DNA of 64,000 bases from Neoalteromonas arenosi (GCF_030362855.1 NZ_JAUCBP010000007.1:1054675-1118674), one strand, 5' to 3'. Shown: positions 24,563 to 34,809, numbered from the stretch's first letter. Notes: generated from the letters alone by a model not told the origin. Translations and numbers: made by a program.

Positions 24563-27500
24563 TTGATCAAGCGAGACCTTGATAGTGGCAGTAAGCGTCT
24601 GGTTAAAACCGCTGTTGTCGCGGCAATTTTATTGGTAATCGTTTCAGCAATTGCTACCCGCTATGCATTAATTGACATACGCGAAGATATTCGCAAAGAA
24701 ACCAGTAAAGCCCTCAATGTCGTGCTAGATACAACCGTTGCGGCATTACAACTGTGGCACGATGCCAGTATCAATGAAATATCAGAAGCAGCCTCAACTG
24801 ATGGCGTTAACGCGGCTGTCGCCAGGCTTATTGATGAAAATGCCAGTGAGGCCGAGCGCAGCGTATTAGATGAGTTGCTGCATACGCGTTTTTTTGAATT
24901 ACAGCGTTTGCAAGGCCACGAGGGATTCGATTTACTGTCGCTAGACGGGCAACGCCTGATCACAACATCATCCTTCCCGATTGGACAAGCCCCCAATTTT
25001 TTTAAGCTCTACCCAGAATTAATCCGCAGTATTATCACAACAAACGAGCCTTTGTTTATTCCGCCAACCGAAGAACGCGGCTACGACCGAGATGTTATCG
25101 TTGCTCACTTTGTCGCGCCAATCGTTTATCGCGGAGAAACCATCGCCCTACTCGCTGCTCAGCATTCTCCTGACAAGGGCATGTCGACCATTGCTCAATT
25201 AGGTCGTATTGGAGATAGCGGTGAAACCTATCTTTTTAATCGCGCCGGGATATTAGTCACCGAAAGCCGTTTTACCGATGACTTGGTCAACACCGGTCTT
25301 ATTGCACCAGACTCGCCTGCCATTTTTAATGTATCGATTCGCAACCCAGGCACAGACTTAACCCAAGGCAAGCAAGCACGCGCAGAGCGCGACGAACAGC
25401 CACTGACACTAATGGCACAAAGTGCGACATTGGGCCTATCAGGTGAAAGCATGGAAGGCTATCGCGATTACCGCGGTGTCCCCGTTATGGGCGCGTGGAC
25501 CTTCATTGATGACCTGAACCTGGGTATCACATCTGAAATCGACGTTATGGAAGCCATGCAGCCTTACTTCAGTGCTCAGGCTACAATCTTGTCACTATTA
25601 ACCGTAAGCGGCAGTTTCGCTGTTGCTCTGGGCATTTTGTTGTACATGCTAATGAGTCGCACCACCCGCTTACTACGCTCTTCAGCCCGACAATTGGAGT
25701 CAGAGGTTGAAGACCGAACGGTTGAGCTGCGCCAAACCGCGGAACAATTACGCACAGAACGAACCTTGATATCAACCGTATTTCAAGAAATTCCGGATCC
25801 TATATTTTGTAAAACCGATGATGGTCATTACTTTAGGGTCAACCAAGCGTTTGCGGAATTGTTGGGGAAGAGCATTGACGAAGTCGAATCAAAACACGAC
25901 CGCGATTTGTATTCGACTGCAGAAGCCAATTCCTTTCAGCTTGATGATCAAGAAGTACTAAAAAGTGATACGCCACGCGTGAATGAGCGTTGGACGTCGA
26001 ACCGCCATGATGAACAGGTACTGTTTGAAACACGCAAATCAGCGTTTAAGTTACCAGGCAGTTCACGGCGTTATATTTTGGCGGTTAGCCGTGACATTAC
26101 CCAGCGAAAATTGGCTGAGCAGCAGTTAAAACTTGCAACCCAACAAGCCAACAATGCAAACACCGCCAAGAGCGAGTTTTTAGCGCGCATGTCGCACGAG
26201 ATCCGCACGCCTATGAACGGCGTCTTAGGTATGCTGGAACTCCTCAGTCGTTCGACCCTTAACAACGACCAAATTCAAAAAGTGAATGTGGCTAAAAGCA
26301 GTGCAGATGCTCTGTTAGCAGTCATCAACGACATCCTTGATTTTTCCAAAATTGAAGCCGGTAAACTGTCAATCGAGACTGTCGATTTTAATCCGCGTCA
26401 ATTAATTGAAGAGAGTGCGCAAGCGTTGGCCATTCGCGCTGATGCCAAAGGCATCGAGTTATTGGTAGACGTATCCAAAATTGAAATTGAAACCGTTGCA
26501 GGTGATCCCTTGCGGATTCGACAGGTACTGACAAACTTGGTCGGTAATGCGATCAAATTCACCAATGAAGGACAAGTGGTTATTGAAGCCGCCATTGTTG
26601 AACACGGTGATGAAATAAGACTGAACTGCAAAGTTAGTGACACCGGTATCGGCATTCCAAAGGAGAAAATGCTCGGCTTATTTGAATCGTTCTCACAAGT
26701 CGACAGCTCCACCACACGCACCTATGGCGGCAGTGGATTAGGTTTGGCTATCTCCAAGCGCTTGGTTAATTTGATGGATGGCGAAATATCGGTTGACAGT
26801 AAAACCGACAAGGGTAGCTGTTTTGCATTCACCGTTGCCCTCTCGCCAGCTAAATCAGCCATCAAAGAAGTACCGGAAATTAGTATGCGCGGCTGGCGGG
26901 TATTAACCGTCGACGACAACCAAACCAATCTCGATATTCTCAATGCGCATCTCGACAATTGGGGCGCTAAGGTTACTCAAGCTGCTAGTGTCGATGAGGC
27001 AATGGATATTTTGCGCCTTAATCAAATTAGTAGCGATAACGCGAGTGCGAGTATTGATTTTGATTTAGTCATTACCGATATGCACATGCCTGAAAAAGAC
27101 GGGCTTTACTTAACTGAAGCGATACGTCAGCAGCGTTCTAATGAGGAATTACCCATCCTGATGCTGAGTTCAGTGTCCAGTCAAATTGCTACGTCTGATT
27201 TGGCCCGTTTAGGATTAGATGGATGCCTAATTAAACCGGTAGTTACTTCAGATTTGTTTAACGCCATTGCCATGATCGCAGCGAACAGCCAAAACGGCTC
27301 GGAGCGATTATTCGTTTCAGAACACTCCTTGCAGCAATTAAGTCGCGCAATAAGCACCAAAGTAGAATGGCCAGAAGGCACAAAAGTGCTGTTGGTAGAA
27401 GACAACCACGTCAACCAACTCGTTGCCCAAGGTTTACTCGAGAGCATTGAAATGCCGTGTGATATTGTCGAGCATGGTTTAGAAGCTCTTGAGCGATTAC

Positions 27501-28408
27501 GCGCGGCCGACGACAACGAATATGCAGCCATTTTAATGGATTGCCAAATGCCCATAATGGACGGCTATCAAGCCACTAGTAAGATACGTGAAGGTGCTGC
27601 GGGTGACCGTTGGCATCGTATCCCAATCATCGCCATGACTGCCAATGCGTTAAAAGGCGATCGCGAAAAATGCCTTGCTGCAGGTATGGATGATCATGTA
27701 CCTAAACCCATCGAAGTTGAGAATTTAAAGGATGCGTTACGCAGTGCGCTGAACGCCAAAGAGGTACAATTTTGCGATGTTGACAATCGAGCGCCAGCAA
27801 TCCCCGAAGATGCACCTGCAGAGCGCCCTTCGCTAAACATTCCTGACCAATTACTCACGATGAATTGGCAAGATGCTTCCCCTAGCCTTGCCGAGCAACC
27901 ACAGCTATACCTGAAGAGTTTGCAGGTCTACATCAATCAATACCAAAATATTGCCAGCGTTATTCAAACCCATTTTGACGCCAAACAATTTGACCAACTC
28001 GGTAGTATTTTTCATACACTCAAAGGCACCAGCGGCAATATGGGTTTTATGACGCTGTTTGAACGCAGTAAGCATATCGAAGAAGTGCTTGACGATGGCG
28101 AGCTCGATCAACAAGCCTTGGATCATTACAAAGATGCTATTGAACTGTCCTTGCGCGACGCTGGTGCCATTACTGCGGCCAATGAAACGACTAAAACAGT
28201 GTCGAGTGAACGTCAAGCCTGTGATGTTTTAGCTGAACTGGTAAACCTTCTGGAGAGCAGCGAATTGATTCCAGATGCATTATTGGCGGAAGTTGAAGGC
28301 TTACAACCGGATGAATTTAAAGACGATGGATTAACGCGATTAGTTGCTGCGTTAGATTCGTTTGATTACGATAATGCTTTAGCCATTATTAGGGAAAATG
28401 ATGCCTGA
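24563..28408 (+). CDS. Hybrid sensor histidine kinase (Cache-PAS-HisKA-HATPase-REC-REC-HPt)
   Basis: A 1281-residue, BarA-like sensor. TM1 (~13-33) and TM2 (~340-362) enclose a ~300-residue periplasmic sensor with the Cache-type motif GDSGETYLFNRAGILVTES. A coiled linker, a PAS domain (~405-520), and HisKA with His545 in RMSHEIRTPMNG follow. Next come the HATPase domain (DTGIGIPKE, GGSGLGLAISKRLV) and two receiver domains with intact phospho-acceptors (Asp839 and Asp993). A C-terminal HPt domain has His1151 in FHTLKGTSGNMG. All relay residues are present. The start is a TTG without a strong ribosome site; no ATG fits before TM1. The next gene, a REC-GGDEF-EAL regulator, overlaps its end by 11 bases and is the likely phosphorelay output. 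Confidence 0.92.
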   Translation: MIKRDLDSGSKRLVKTAVVAAILLVIVSAIATRYALIDIREDIRKETSKALNVVLDTTVAALQLWHDASINEISEAASTDGVNAAVARLIDENASEAERSVLDELLHTRFFELQRLQGHEGFDLLSLDGQRLITTSSFPIGQAPNFFKLYPELIRSIITTNEPLFIPPTEERGYDRDVIVAHFVAPIVYRGETIALLAAQHSPDKGMSTIAQLGRIGDSGETYLFNRAGILVTESRFTDDLVNTGLIAPDSPAIFNVSIRNPGTDLTQGKQARAERDEQPLTLMAQSATLGLSGESMEGYRDYRGVPVMGAWTFIDDLNLGITSEIDVMEAMQPYFSAQATILSLLTVSGSFAVALGILLYMLMSRTTRLLRSSARQLESEVEDRTVELRQTAEQLRTERTLISTVFQEIPDPIFCKTDDGHYFRVNQAFAELLGKSIDEVESKHDRDLYSTAEANSFQLDDQEVLKSDTPRVNERWTSNRHDEQVLFETRKSAFKLPGSSRRYILAVSRDITQRKLAEQQLKLATQQANNANTAKSEFLARMSHEIRTPMNGVLGMLELLSRSTLNNDQIQKVNVAKSSADALLAVINDILDFSKIEAGKLSIETVDFNPRQLIEESAQALAIRADAKGIELLVDVSKIEIETVAGDPLRIRQVLTNLVGNAIKFTNEGQVVIEAAIVEHGDEIRLNCKVSDTGIGIPKEKMLGLFESFSQVDSSTTRTYGGSGLGLAISKRLVNLMDGEISVDSKTDKGSCFAFTVALSPAKSAIKEVPEISMRGWRVLTVDDNQTNLDILNAHLDNWGAKVTQAASVDEAMDILRLNQISSDNASASIDFDLVITDMHMPEKDGLYLTEAIRQQRSNEELPILMLSSVSSQIATSDLARLGLDGCLIKPVVTSDLFNAIAMIAANSQNGSERLFVSEHSLQQLSRAISTKVEWPEGTKVLLVEDNHVNQLVAQGLLESIEMPCDIVEHGLEALERLRAADDNEYAAILMDCQMPIMDGYQATSKIREGAAGDRWHRIPIIAMTANALKGDREKCLAAGMDDHVPKPIEVENLKDALRSALNAKEVQFCDVDNRAPAIPEDAPAERPSLNIPDQLLTMNWQDASPSLAEQPQLYLKSLQVYINQYQNIASVIQTHFDAKQFDQLGSIFHTLKGTSGNMGFMTLFERSKHIEEVLDDGELDQQALDHYKDAIELSLRDAGAITAANETTKTVSSERQACDVLAELVNLLESSELIPDALLAEVEGLQPDEFKDDGLTRLVAALDSFDYDNALAIIRENDA

Positions 28409-30227
28409 TTTATCACAGTATACGATCCTCGCGGTAGACGACGATTCTATTAACTTACGCGTTATTGGCCAGCAATTGCAGACGCTTAAGCCGCGATTGC
28501 TCGTCGCTACCGATGGCCAACTGGCGCTGGATATTATCGCGCGAGAGAAGCCGGATCTAATCCTTCTGGATATCAAAATGCCAGGCCTCAGCGGCATCGA
28601 AGTATGTCGACAAATCAAGGCCGATAGCCAATACGCCCACATTCCAGTGTTGTTTCTCACGAGCAGTGAACAAGACACAGCCAAAGCCTTTGATGTGGGT
28701 GGTGTCGACTACATTATCAAACCAGTGGATAGCGATGCCTTACAAGCTCGTGTAACAACCCATTTAAAACTCGCCTCTACGCTCAAAGCATTAGATGAAA
28801 CCAACGCCTTGTTGAGCTCAGCTAATGAGCGGCTGGAAAAGAAAGTTGAAGAGCGCACGCGAGAATTGGTGAATACCAATGCGAGTTTACGCCGTGAAAT
28901 TAATGAGCGGCGCAGTTTACAAGATAAACTGTCATTCCTGTCGCATCACGATTTTGTCACCCGTATGTACAATCGTTTTGCCTTGGAGGAAAAACTAACT
29001 GAATCGATGGCCAATACCGAGGAGATTACAGATGCCCGGTTTGTATGCCTGATTGATTTAGACCAATTTAAGATCGTTAACGATACTTGCGGTTATTTAG
29101 CGGGTGATGAACTGTTGCGCCAGATGGCTGAAGTATTACGCGGCCAACTCGACACAGATGATATCGCAGCACGCATTGGCGGCGATGAATTTGCCGTTTA
29201 CTTTCATCAGCCTGATATGGGCTTTGCGATCTCTAAAGTCCGAGCGATTAAATCAGCGCTTGAGAACTTTGAATTTACTTGGATGGATGAGCGATTCAAA
29301 CACAATGTCAGTATGGGCTTGGTCGAAATTGACCAAAGCATTGATTCGGTATCGCACTTGATAAGTGTCGCAGAACGGACCTGTTATCAAAGTAAATTAA
29401 AGGGCGGTGGCGAGATTTCCGTGTACAACGTGACACGTACCCATGTGGATAAAACCCAGCAACAAATGCGTCTCGTGCCGATTATTCGTCAAGCGATTGA
29501 AGAAGGCCGTCTGCAATTGCACGTGCAAGGTATTTATTTAAACGATGGAGAAACCTTAGTTAAAGCTGAAGTGTTAGCTCGTTTAATTGATACTGCAGGC
29601 CGCTTGCAGCCGCCGAGTTATTTCATTCCTGTCGCGGAAAAATTCAATATTATTGATGCGATCGATCGCTATATGATTGAAAAGTCTGTGGTGGCCCTAA
29701 GTGCTACCGGTTCGGGTATTCAATTATCGGTCAACGTCAGCGGCGCATTTATCAATAAAGAAGACGCCGCTAGTTTTATTAAAGAAACGCTATCGCAGTG
29801 TCAGGTCGACCCTAGCCTGCTGTGTTTAGAAATCACCGAATCATCAGCGATCAGTAACTTAGAAACCACCACGCAATTTATCAATGAACTCAGTGGGTTT
29901 GGCTGTCAATTTGCATTGGATGATTTCGGTACGGGTACATCGAGCTACGAGTACTTAAAAGTGCTCGCTATCGACACAGTAAAAATTGATGGAATGTTTG
30001 TGCGCGATGTAGAAACTGATTTGGTCAATCGCCGCATGATAGAATCCATCGCAGGAATCGCATCTGCCAAAGGAATTAAAGTAGTCGCAGAGTGCGTTGA
30101 AAGCAAAGCAGCGGTTAGCTTATTAAAGCAGCTCAATATTGATTACCTACAGGGCTTTGCGTTGCATCACCCCGAACCACTGAATGATTTTTTAGCCAAT
30201 AATCAGAAAACTGACGCCACCTGCTGA
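28398..30227 (+). CDS. Response regulator with REC, GGDEF and EAL domains
   Basis: A 609-residue c-di-GMP enzyme. The receiver domain (~8-125) has Asp58 in LLDIKMPG. A coiled coil (~135-180) leads to a GGDEF domain with an intact GGDEF (261-265) but no RxxD inhibitory site. The EAL domain has the catalytic EVLAR (391-395), ITES, LDDFGTG, VKIDG, AECVE and QGF motifs in place. Both cyclase and phosphodiesterase activity are therefore possible. The start overlaps the hybrid kinase gene by 11 bases and has AGGGA just upstream, so the two are co-translated partners. Its 3' end overlaps the convergent cyclase gene by 25 bases. Confidence 0.92.
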   Translation: MMPDLSQYTILAVDDDSINLRVIGQQLQTLKPRLLVATDGQLALDIIAREKPDLILLDIKMPGLSGIEVCRQIKADSQYAHIPVLFLTSSEQDTAKAFDVGGVDYIIKPVDSDALQARVTTHLKLASTLKALDETNALLSSANERLEKKVEERTRELVNTNASLRREINERRSLQDKLSFLSHHDFVTRMYNRFALEEKLTESMANTEEITDARFVCLIDLDQFKIVNDTCGYLAGDELLRQMAEVLRGQLDTDDIAARIGGDEFAVYFHQPDMGFAISKVRAIKSALENFEFTWMDERFKHNVSMGLVEIDQSIDSVSHLISVAERTCYQSKLKGGGEISVYNVTRTHVDKTQQQMRLVPIIRQAIEEGRLQLHVQGIYLNDGETLVKAEVLARLIDTAGRLQPPSYFIPVAEKFNIIDAIDRYMIEKSVVALSATGSGIQLSVNVSGAFINKEDAASFIKETLSQCQVDPSLLCLEITESSAISNLETTTQFINELSGFGCQFALDDFGTGTSSYEYLKVLAIDTVKIDGMFVRDVETDLVNRRMIESIAGIASAKGIKVVAECVESKAAVSLLKQLNIDYLQGFALHHPEPLNDFLANNQKTDATC

Positions 30228-31165
30228 GTAAACGCTGGCATTATTCTGGCACGCCCTTCTTTTTTCGCATTATACAACTGCACATCGGCTTGATGGATAA
30301 TTTCTTCCGCCGTCAAATCAATATCAACGGGGAATGTGGTGATCAGACCACCACTAAACGTCACTACGTCGTGGACGGAAGACGTTTGATGGGGAATATT
30401 CTTTTCGACCATTTTACCCAAGGCAATATTAGCCAGTGCAATAGCATCTTTTTGATCGGTATTAGGCATAATAACGGCAAACTCTTCACCGCCAAAGCGA
30501 GCGACTAGGTCAGATGCGCGTTTAAAGACTTCTATCAGTAATTTTGCAACTTGACGCAAACACATGTCGCCACTGGTGTGCCCATAGGCATCGTTGTATT
30601 TTTTAAACTCATCAACATCGATAAGCAATAACGACAATGGCTGCCCTGCCCGTTTGCAGCGATGCCACTCGCGCACGAGCGACTCATCAAACGCACGACG
30701 ATTCGCCACTTCAGTAAGCCCATCAATACGCGCCAGTTTGTTTAGCAATGCGGTTTTACGCAGCAGGTCAACTTGAATTTCAATTCTCGCCTTGAGAATT
30801 TGATTGTGCAGCGGCTTAGAAATAAAGTCATTAGCCCCATACTCTAACGAGCGTAACTCGTCATCAGAATCGCGGCTTCCGGTCATAACGATAATGGCAG
30901 GATTTGAATAGGTTTCACGGTCATCGCGAACCATCTTGCAGATATCTAGACCATTACCATCAGGCAAGTTCAAATCGAGTAGCACAATATCAATTTTTTT
31001 CTCGATGAGTAATTTGAGCGCTTTTTCTTTGGTTTTGGCGATAAACACGGTGTAGTCGTCACGCAACGTGCCAACGAGGACGTTGATATTAACTGGATCG
31101 TCTTCAACAATGAGGATTTGGTGCCTTTCCACGACATGCACTCTTGTTATCTTTATCGCCATCAT
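30203..31165 (-). CDS. Response regulator diguanylate cyclase (REC-GGDEF)
   Basis: A 320-residue PleD/WspR-like protein. The receiver domain has Asp64 in LLDLNLPDG and the conserved FISKPL. A helical linker precedes a GGDEF domain with an intact active site GGEEF (225-229) and an inhibitory I-site RASD (216-219), exactly five residues before it. It should make c-di-GMP and be product-inhibited. ATG 31165 (or the ATG one codon later) is chosen over the long frame to 31252, whose extra 29 residues do not look like protein. The end overlaps the convergent REC-GGDEF-EAL gene by 25 bases. Its partner kinase is not adjacent unless it is the hybrid kinase at 24563. Confidence 0.9.
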   Translation of the reverse strand: MMAIKITRVHVVERHQILIVEDDPVNINVLVGTLRDDYTVFIAKTKEKALKLLIEKKIDIVLLDLNLPDGNGLDICKMVRDDRETYSNPAIIVMTGSRDSDDELRSLEYGANDFISKPLHNQILKARIEIQVDLLRKTALLNKLARIDGLTEVANRRAFDESLVREWHRCKRAGQPLSLLLIDVDEFKKYNDAYGHTSGDMCLRQVAKLLIEVFKRASDLVARFGGEEFAVIMPNTDQKDAIALANIALGKMVEKNIPHQTSSVHDVVTFSGGLITTFPVDIDLTAEEIIHQADVQLYNAKKEGRARIMPAFTQQVASVF

Positions 31166-31267
31166 ACCCGAACGACCTAAAGCTGCAAGCCCTGCGCACA
31201 GCGCCGCTCGCCAGTCGCTGCCGATTGTGATAAAAAGACTGTAAAAAAACAACGCGCTAAAGACTTT

Positions 31268-32323
31268 ATGTTAACAATATATGCAGGCCCTAATGCCCGT
31301 GAACGGATCAGCGACGGCGCGATTAAAGCCGACGATTTCACCGTGTTTTTGGGCGCGTCTGGCGGCCCCAAGTGGTTTAGCCTATTTGGTTTAGACAAGT
31401 ACATGTTTGGTGAGTTTTTCGCTGACCGTCAACAGCCCCTGCACATGATTGGTTCATCTGCAGGGGCGTTTCGCGCTGCGTGCTTTGCACAATCTGACCC
31501 GGTGGCAGCAATAAAGCGCTTAGCAAAGCACTACTCAACCACGACATACTCCGATAAGCCCACACCGCAAGAGATCACCGATTCCGCTAAAGCCTTATTG
31601 GACATAGTGGTACCTGAAAATCAAATTGAGGCAATTATTCATAACCCCGTGTTTAAGGCTCACTTTATTGTTGCGCGCACCCTGGGTTTAGCCGCTTCTG
31701 AAACCTCTATTGTACAAATGGCTGGTTTGATGCGCAGCTATCTTGTCAACCGCGTCAGCCGCCGATTGCTCAAAGACCAATACCAACGCTTTGTATTTCA
31801 ATCACCCTCTAGTGCACTTGCGTTTAAAGACGACATGGGTTTTGCGACACAAAGCGTTGCTTTCACCACCAACAATTTAAAGCCTGCATTGTTGGCATCA
31901 GGTTCGATTCCTATGGTAATGAAAGGCATTGCCGATATTCCAGATGCCCCGAAGGGGATGTACCGCGACGGCGGGATCATTGATTACCATTTTGATCTGG
32001 ATATTGATACCCAAGGGGGATTGATTTTATACCCTCATTTCAATGCTTCGCCGCGCGCTGGATGGTTTGATAAATCACTGCCACGTAAAGTCCGCGAGAA
32101 AAATTATACGAATACAGTGATGCTAGTGCCTTCTGCAGAATTCGTTGCTTCCTTGCCCTATGGAAAAATTCCGGACCGTGAAGACTTTACTAAAATGGAT
32201 AGTGAGCAGCGCATTGCCTATTGGCGCACGGTATTGACAGAGACAGAGCGCCTTGCAGAGAGTTTTGACAAAACAATCAATAACGTAGGCGCAACGAAGA
32301 TATTACCAATTGATAGTATCTAG
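31268..32323 (+). CDS. Patatin-like phospholipase family protein
   Basis: A 351-residue protein with a patatin catalytic dyad: the nucleophile in GSSAG (Ser64) and the aspartate in MYRDGGIIDYH (~residue 235). The oxyanion-type loop is GASGGPKW (~29-36). There is no signal peptide, so it should act on lipids in the cytoplasm or at the membrane face. It is divergent from the diguanylate cyclase gene. The family ranges from phospholipases to acyl hydrolases, and the exact substrate is unknown. Confidence 0.85.
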   Translation: MLTIYAGPNARERISDGAIKADDFTVFLGASGGPKWFSLFGLDKYMFGEFFADRQQPLHMIGSSAGAFRAACFAQSDPVAAIKRLAKHYSTTTYSDKPTPQEITDSAKALLDIVVPENQIEAIIHNPVFKAHFIVARTLGLAASETSIVQMAGLMRSYLVNRVSRRLLKDQYQRFVFQSPSSALAFKDDMGFATQSVAFTTNNLKPALLASGSIPMVMKGIADIPDAPKGMYRDGGIIDYHFDLDIDTQGGLILYPHFNASPRAGWFDKSLPRKVREKNYTNTVMLVPSAEFVASLPYGKIPDREDFTKMDSEQRIAYWRTVLTETERLAESFDKTINNVGATKILPIDSI

Positions 32324-32396
32324 ACTATTTTAATCGCAATCTTGTGGCGTCATCCGACTGTTTTTTATGCTAATCTCAAAGTTTATGGAGTAACAA

Positions 32397-32792
32397 GTGG
32401 TTAAGCCTATGCCAAAGCAGACGTTAGCAGTAGTTGCCGATACAATGATTATTCATTCGTTGCCAGCCGACGCTGACGTCCCTGACGTTGTATTTAGGCA
32501 ATCTTTGTACTTCATAGGAAAAACGGCTGAGGAGCTCTCTATCGTGGTGCCCGAAACGGTCGCAATTGAGTCTGAAGACAGCGACGGAAATTGGCGAGCT
32601 TTGGAAGTTTTAGGGCCCTTGAGTTTGTCTATGATTGGGATCATGGCCAGTATTTGTAATGTGCTCGCCAAAGCTAATGTCAGTATTTTCGTACTATCCA
32701 CGTTCGAAACCGATTACTTCTTAGTGAAAAATAAATCGCTTGATACTGCATTAGCGGCTTTAGAGGCTGAGGGTTACACGGTTATTCGCTAG
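32397..32792 (+). CDS. ACT domain-containing protein
   Basis: A 131-residue protein with an ACT_7-type small-molecule-binding domain: RALEVLGPLSLSMIGIMASI, then NVSIFVLSTFETDYFLVK and a C-terminal helix A-L-x-A-L-E-A-E-G-Y-x-V. Such stand-alone proteins usually bind amino acids. The start is GTG at 32397, supported by GGAG nine bases upstream; an in-frame ATG lies four codons later. Its TAG stop overlaps the GTG start of the next gene (EIIA-like) by one base, so the two are translationally coupled. Confidence 0.85.
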   Translation: MVKPMPKQTLAVVADTMIIHSLPADADVPDVVFRQSLYFIGKTAEELSIVVPETVAIESEDSDGNWRALEVLGPLSLSMIGIMASICNVLAKANVSIFVLSTFETDYFLVKNKSLDTALAALEAEGYTVIR

Positions 32793-33313
32793 TGACTATT
32801 ACCGTTTCGAAACACGTCGACAAAGCCCCAGACAGCTTTGCTCATAGCATCTCTATATCCGCGCCGATCAGTGGTAAAGTCAAGTCCTTAGCTACCAGTA
32901 ATGAAGCATTGATGGCTATGCGAGCCTGTGGTGATGGTGTGTGTGTAGACGTATCAGGTTCACAATTATTTGCGCCTTTTGAGGCGTCGGTTATTCAGTC
33001 TACAGCTACGGGTGAAACCACCGTTCTAAAAGCCCGAAGTGGCTTAATTCTGCGCTTGGGATTTGCCAGTAGTGTTCATCAGCTTATGGGAGAACGATTT
33101 AGACGACATGTAAGCGTTGGCGATAGAGTTGCGCCCCAGCAATGCATAATGGATTTTGATCTGGCTTTTCTGCGCAATCACCTACCTCAGGTGGAATTGT
33201 ATGTAACCGTGTTGAATGGCGGTAAATTACGCGCAATCACTACGCCCGGTGGCCCGCAGACTTCGATAGCAGTCGTTGCCAATAGCGACGACCTTATGAC
33301 ATTATTTTTTTAA
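32792..33313 (+). CDS. PTS EIIA(Glc)-like protein lacking both active-site histidines
   Basis: A 173-residue protein with the fold signature of type-1 glucose EIIA: ISAPISGKVKSL, CGDGVCVDVSGSQLFAPFEA, SGLILRLGF...MGERF and VAPQQCIMDFDLAFL. Lined up without gaps against E. coli EIIA(Glc), the phospho-accepting His90 corresponds to a glycine and the helper His75 to a glutamate. Phosphotransfer is therefore unlikely. It could be a regulatory or structural derivative. The GTG start overlaps the ACT-protein stop codon by one base. No other PTS gene is in the window. Confidence 0.75.
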   Translation: MTITVSKHVDKAPDSFAHSISISAPISGKVKSLATSNEALMAMRACGDGVCVDVSGSQLFAPFEASVIQSTATGETTVLKARSGLILRLGFASSVHQLMGERFRRHVSVGDRVAPQQCIMDFDLAFLRNHLPQVELYVTVLNGGKLRAITTPGGPQTSIAVVANSDDLMTLFF

Positions 33314-33335
33314 CTCATACGAATGTACAGAAACT

Positions 33336-33686
33336 ATGACAATTACGCTTTACGGTATTAAAAATTGCGACACCGTGAAAAAAGCTCGCAAGTGGTTTGA
33401 ACAACAAAACATTGAGTATGTTTTTCACGATTTTAGGGTGGATGGAATTGAGCAAGACTGGGTTAGCAGCACTGCTAAGCGGATCCCGTGGGACACGCTA
33501 TTAAATAAGCGCGGCACGACCTACAGGCAGCTTGATGATGCGACCAAGAATACTATTGACGAGGCTTTGGCTATCCAGTTGATGGCTGAGCAACCCACGT
33601 TGATAAAACGCCCTGTGGTTTTATCAGATTCTGTAGCGTTGGTGGGTTTTAAAGCAGACCAATACGCGGAATTATTTGCGCAATGA
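33336..33686 (+). CDS. yffB: ArsC/Spx-family reductase-like protein YffB
   Basis: A 116-residue thioredoxin-fold protein of the ArsC/Spx family. It starts [20 protein letters not shown], with the single-cysteine CDT motif of the YffB branch, and has the conserved LIKRPVVL. The family reaction is presumed to be glutathione-dependent thiol reduction. Its last four bases (ATGA) overlap the dapE start, the same yffB-dapE order as in E. coli, which supports the assignment. Confidence 0.88.
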   Translation: MTITLYGIKNCDTVKKARKWFEQQNIEYVFHDFRVDGIEQDWVSSTAKRIPWDTLLNKRGTTYRQLDDATKNTIDEALAIQLMAEQPTLIKRPVVLSDSVALVGFKADQYAELFAQ

Positions 33687-34807
33687 GTGAAGTGTTAGCG
33701 TTAACCAAAGCGTTAATTGAACGCCAATCGGTAACACCTGAGGACGCTGGTTGCCAAGTATTACTTGGCGATCGTCTGGCAAAATTAGGCTTCAAGCTAG
33801 AAACGATGGTGTTTGAAGACACAACCAACTTATGGGCCCGACGCGGTTCTGAAGCACCGGTATTTTGCTTCGCCGGTCATACTGATGTAGTCCCCTCAGG
33901 CCCAGCAAATAAATGGCGTTTCCCGCCGTTTGTGCCCACCGAAGACAATGGTTTGTTGTACGGTCGCGGTGCGGCGGATATGAAAGGAAGTCTCGCAGCG
34001 ATGATTGTCGCTATCGAACGTTTTGTTGCTGCCAATCCCGATCACAGAGGCTCGATTGCGCTGCTGATTACCAGCGATGAAGAGGGTCCTTTTATCAATG
34101 GCACTACGCGGGTTATTGATACGCTGGAAGCTCGTAACGAAAAAATTGATTGGTGTATTGTCGGTGAGCCCTCGAGCACCCGCAGTGTCGGAGATGTGGT
34201 AAAACACGGTCGTCGCGGCTCATTAACCGGTGATTTGGTGATCCACGGTGTACAAGGTCACGTTGCCTACCCTCATCTAGCTGAGAACCCCGTTCATCAA
34301 GTTGCACCAGCACTTGCTGAGCTCAGTGCTATCGAATGGGACAAAGGCAATCCTGATTTTCCCCCAACAAGCTTTCAGGTTTCCAACATTAACTCCGGGA
34401 CTGGCGCAGGTAATGTCATACCAGGCGAATGTCACATCATGTTTAATTTTCGCTATTCAACCGAAAGTCATTCAGAAGGTTTAATTGCCAAGGTCAATCA
34501 GGTGCTTACCAAGCACAATCTTAACTACGATATAAACTGGACCCACAATGGTTCACCGTTTTTAACCCAACCTGGTGAGCTGCGCGCAGCTACCGCTCAT
34601 GTGATCAAACAGATAACGGGCAACAATCCAGAATTTTCCACCGCTGGCGGAACCTCAGATGGACGCTTTATTGCTCCTACTGGCGCTCAAGTCGTTGAAT
34701 TAGGCCCAGTCAATGCCAGTATTCACAAAGTAGATGAGCATGTGAAAATTGCTGACCTTGAGGTCTTAACCGACATGTACACAGGTATCCTGGAGGAGTT
34801 GTTATAA
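33683..34807 (+). CDS. dapE: Succinyl-diaminopimelate desuccinylase DapE
   Basis: A 374-residue M20-family zinc enzyme that releases succinate from N-succinyl-LL-2,6-diaminopimelate in lysine and cell-wall precursor synthesis. Metal ligands and catalytic residues are visible: [29 protein letters not shown] (Glu-Glu), CIVGEPSS, the dimerisation domain, and AGGTSDGRF; the final histidine is in ASIHKVDE. Length is normal. ATGA overlap with yffB gives coupling. It is followed by a peptidoglycan-type peptidase after 2 bases. Confidence 0.95.
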   Translation: MSEVLALTKALIERQSVTPEDAGCQVLLGDRLAKLGFKLETMVFEDTTNLWARRGSEAPVFCFAGHTDVVPSGPANKWRFPPFVPTEDNGLLYGRGAADMKGSLAAMIVAIERFVAANPDHRGSIALLITSDEEGPFINGTTRVIDTLEARNEKIDWCIVGEPSSTRSVGDVVKHGRRGSLTGDLVIHGVQGHVAYPHLAENPVHQVAPALAELSAIEWDKGNPDFPPTSFQVSNINSGTGAGNVIPGECHIMFNFRYSTESHSEGLIAKVNQVLTKHNLNYDINWTHNGSPFLTQPGELRAATAHVIKQITGNNPEFSTAGGTSDGRFIAPTGAQVVELGPVNASIHKVDEHVKIADLEVLTDMYTGILEELL

Positions 34808-34809
34808 CG

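Noticed and set aside
31166-31252. Longer N-terminus of the REC-GGDEF protein
   Set aside because: The extra 29 residues do not look like protein and cover the divergent promoter region.
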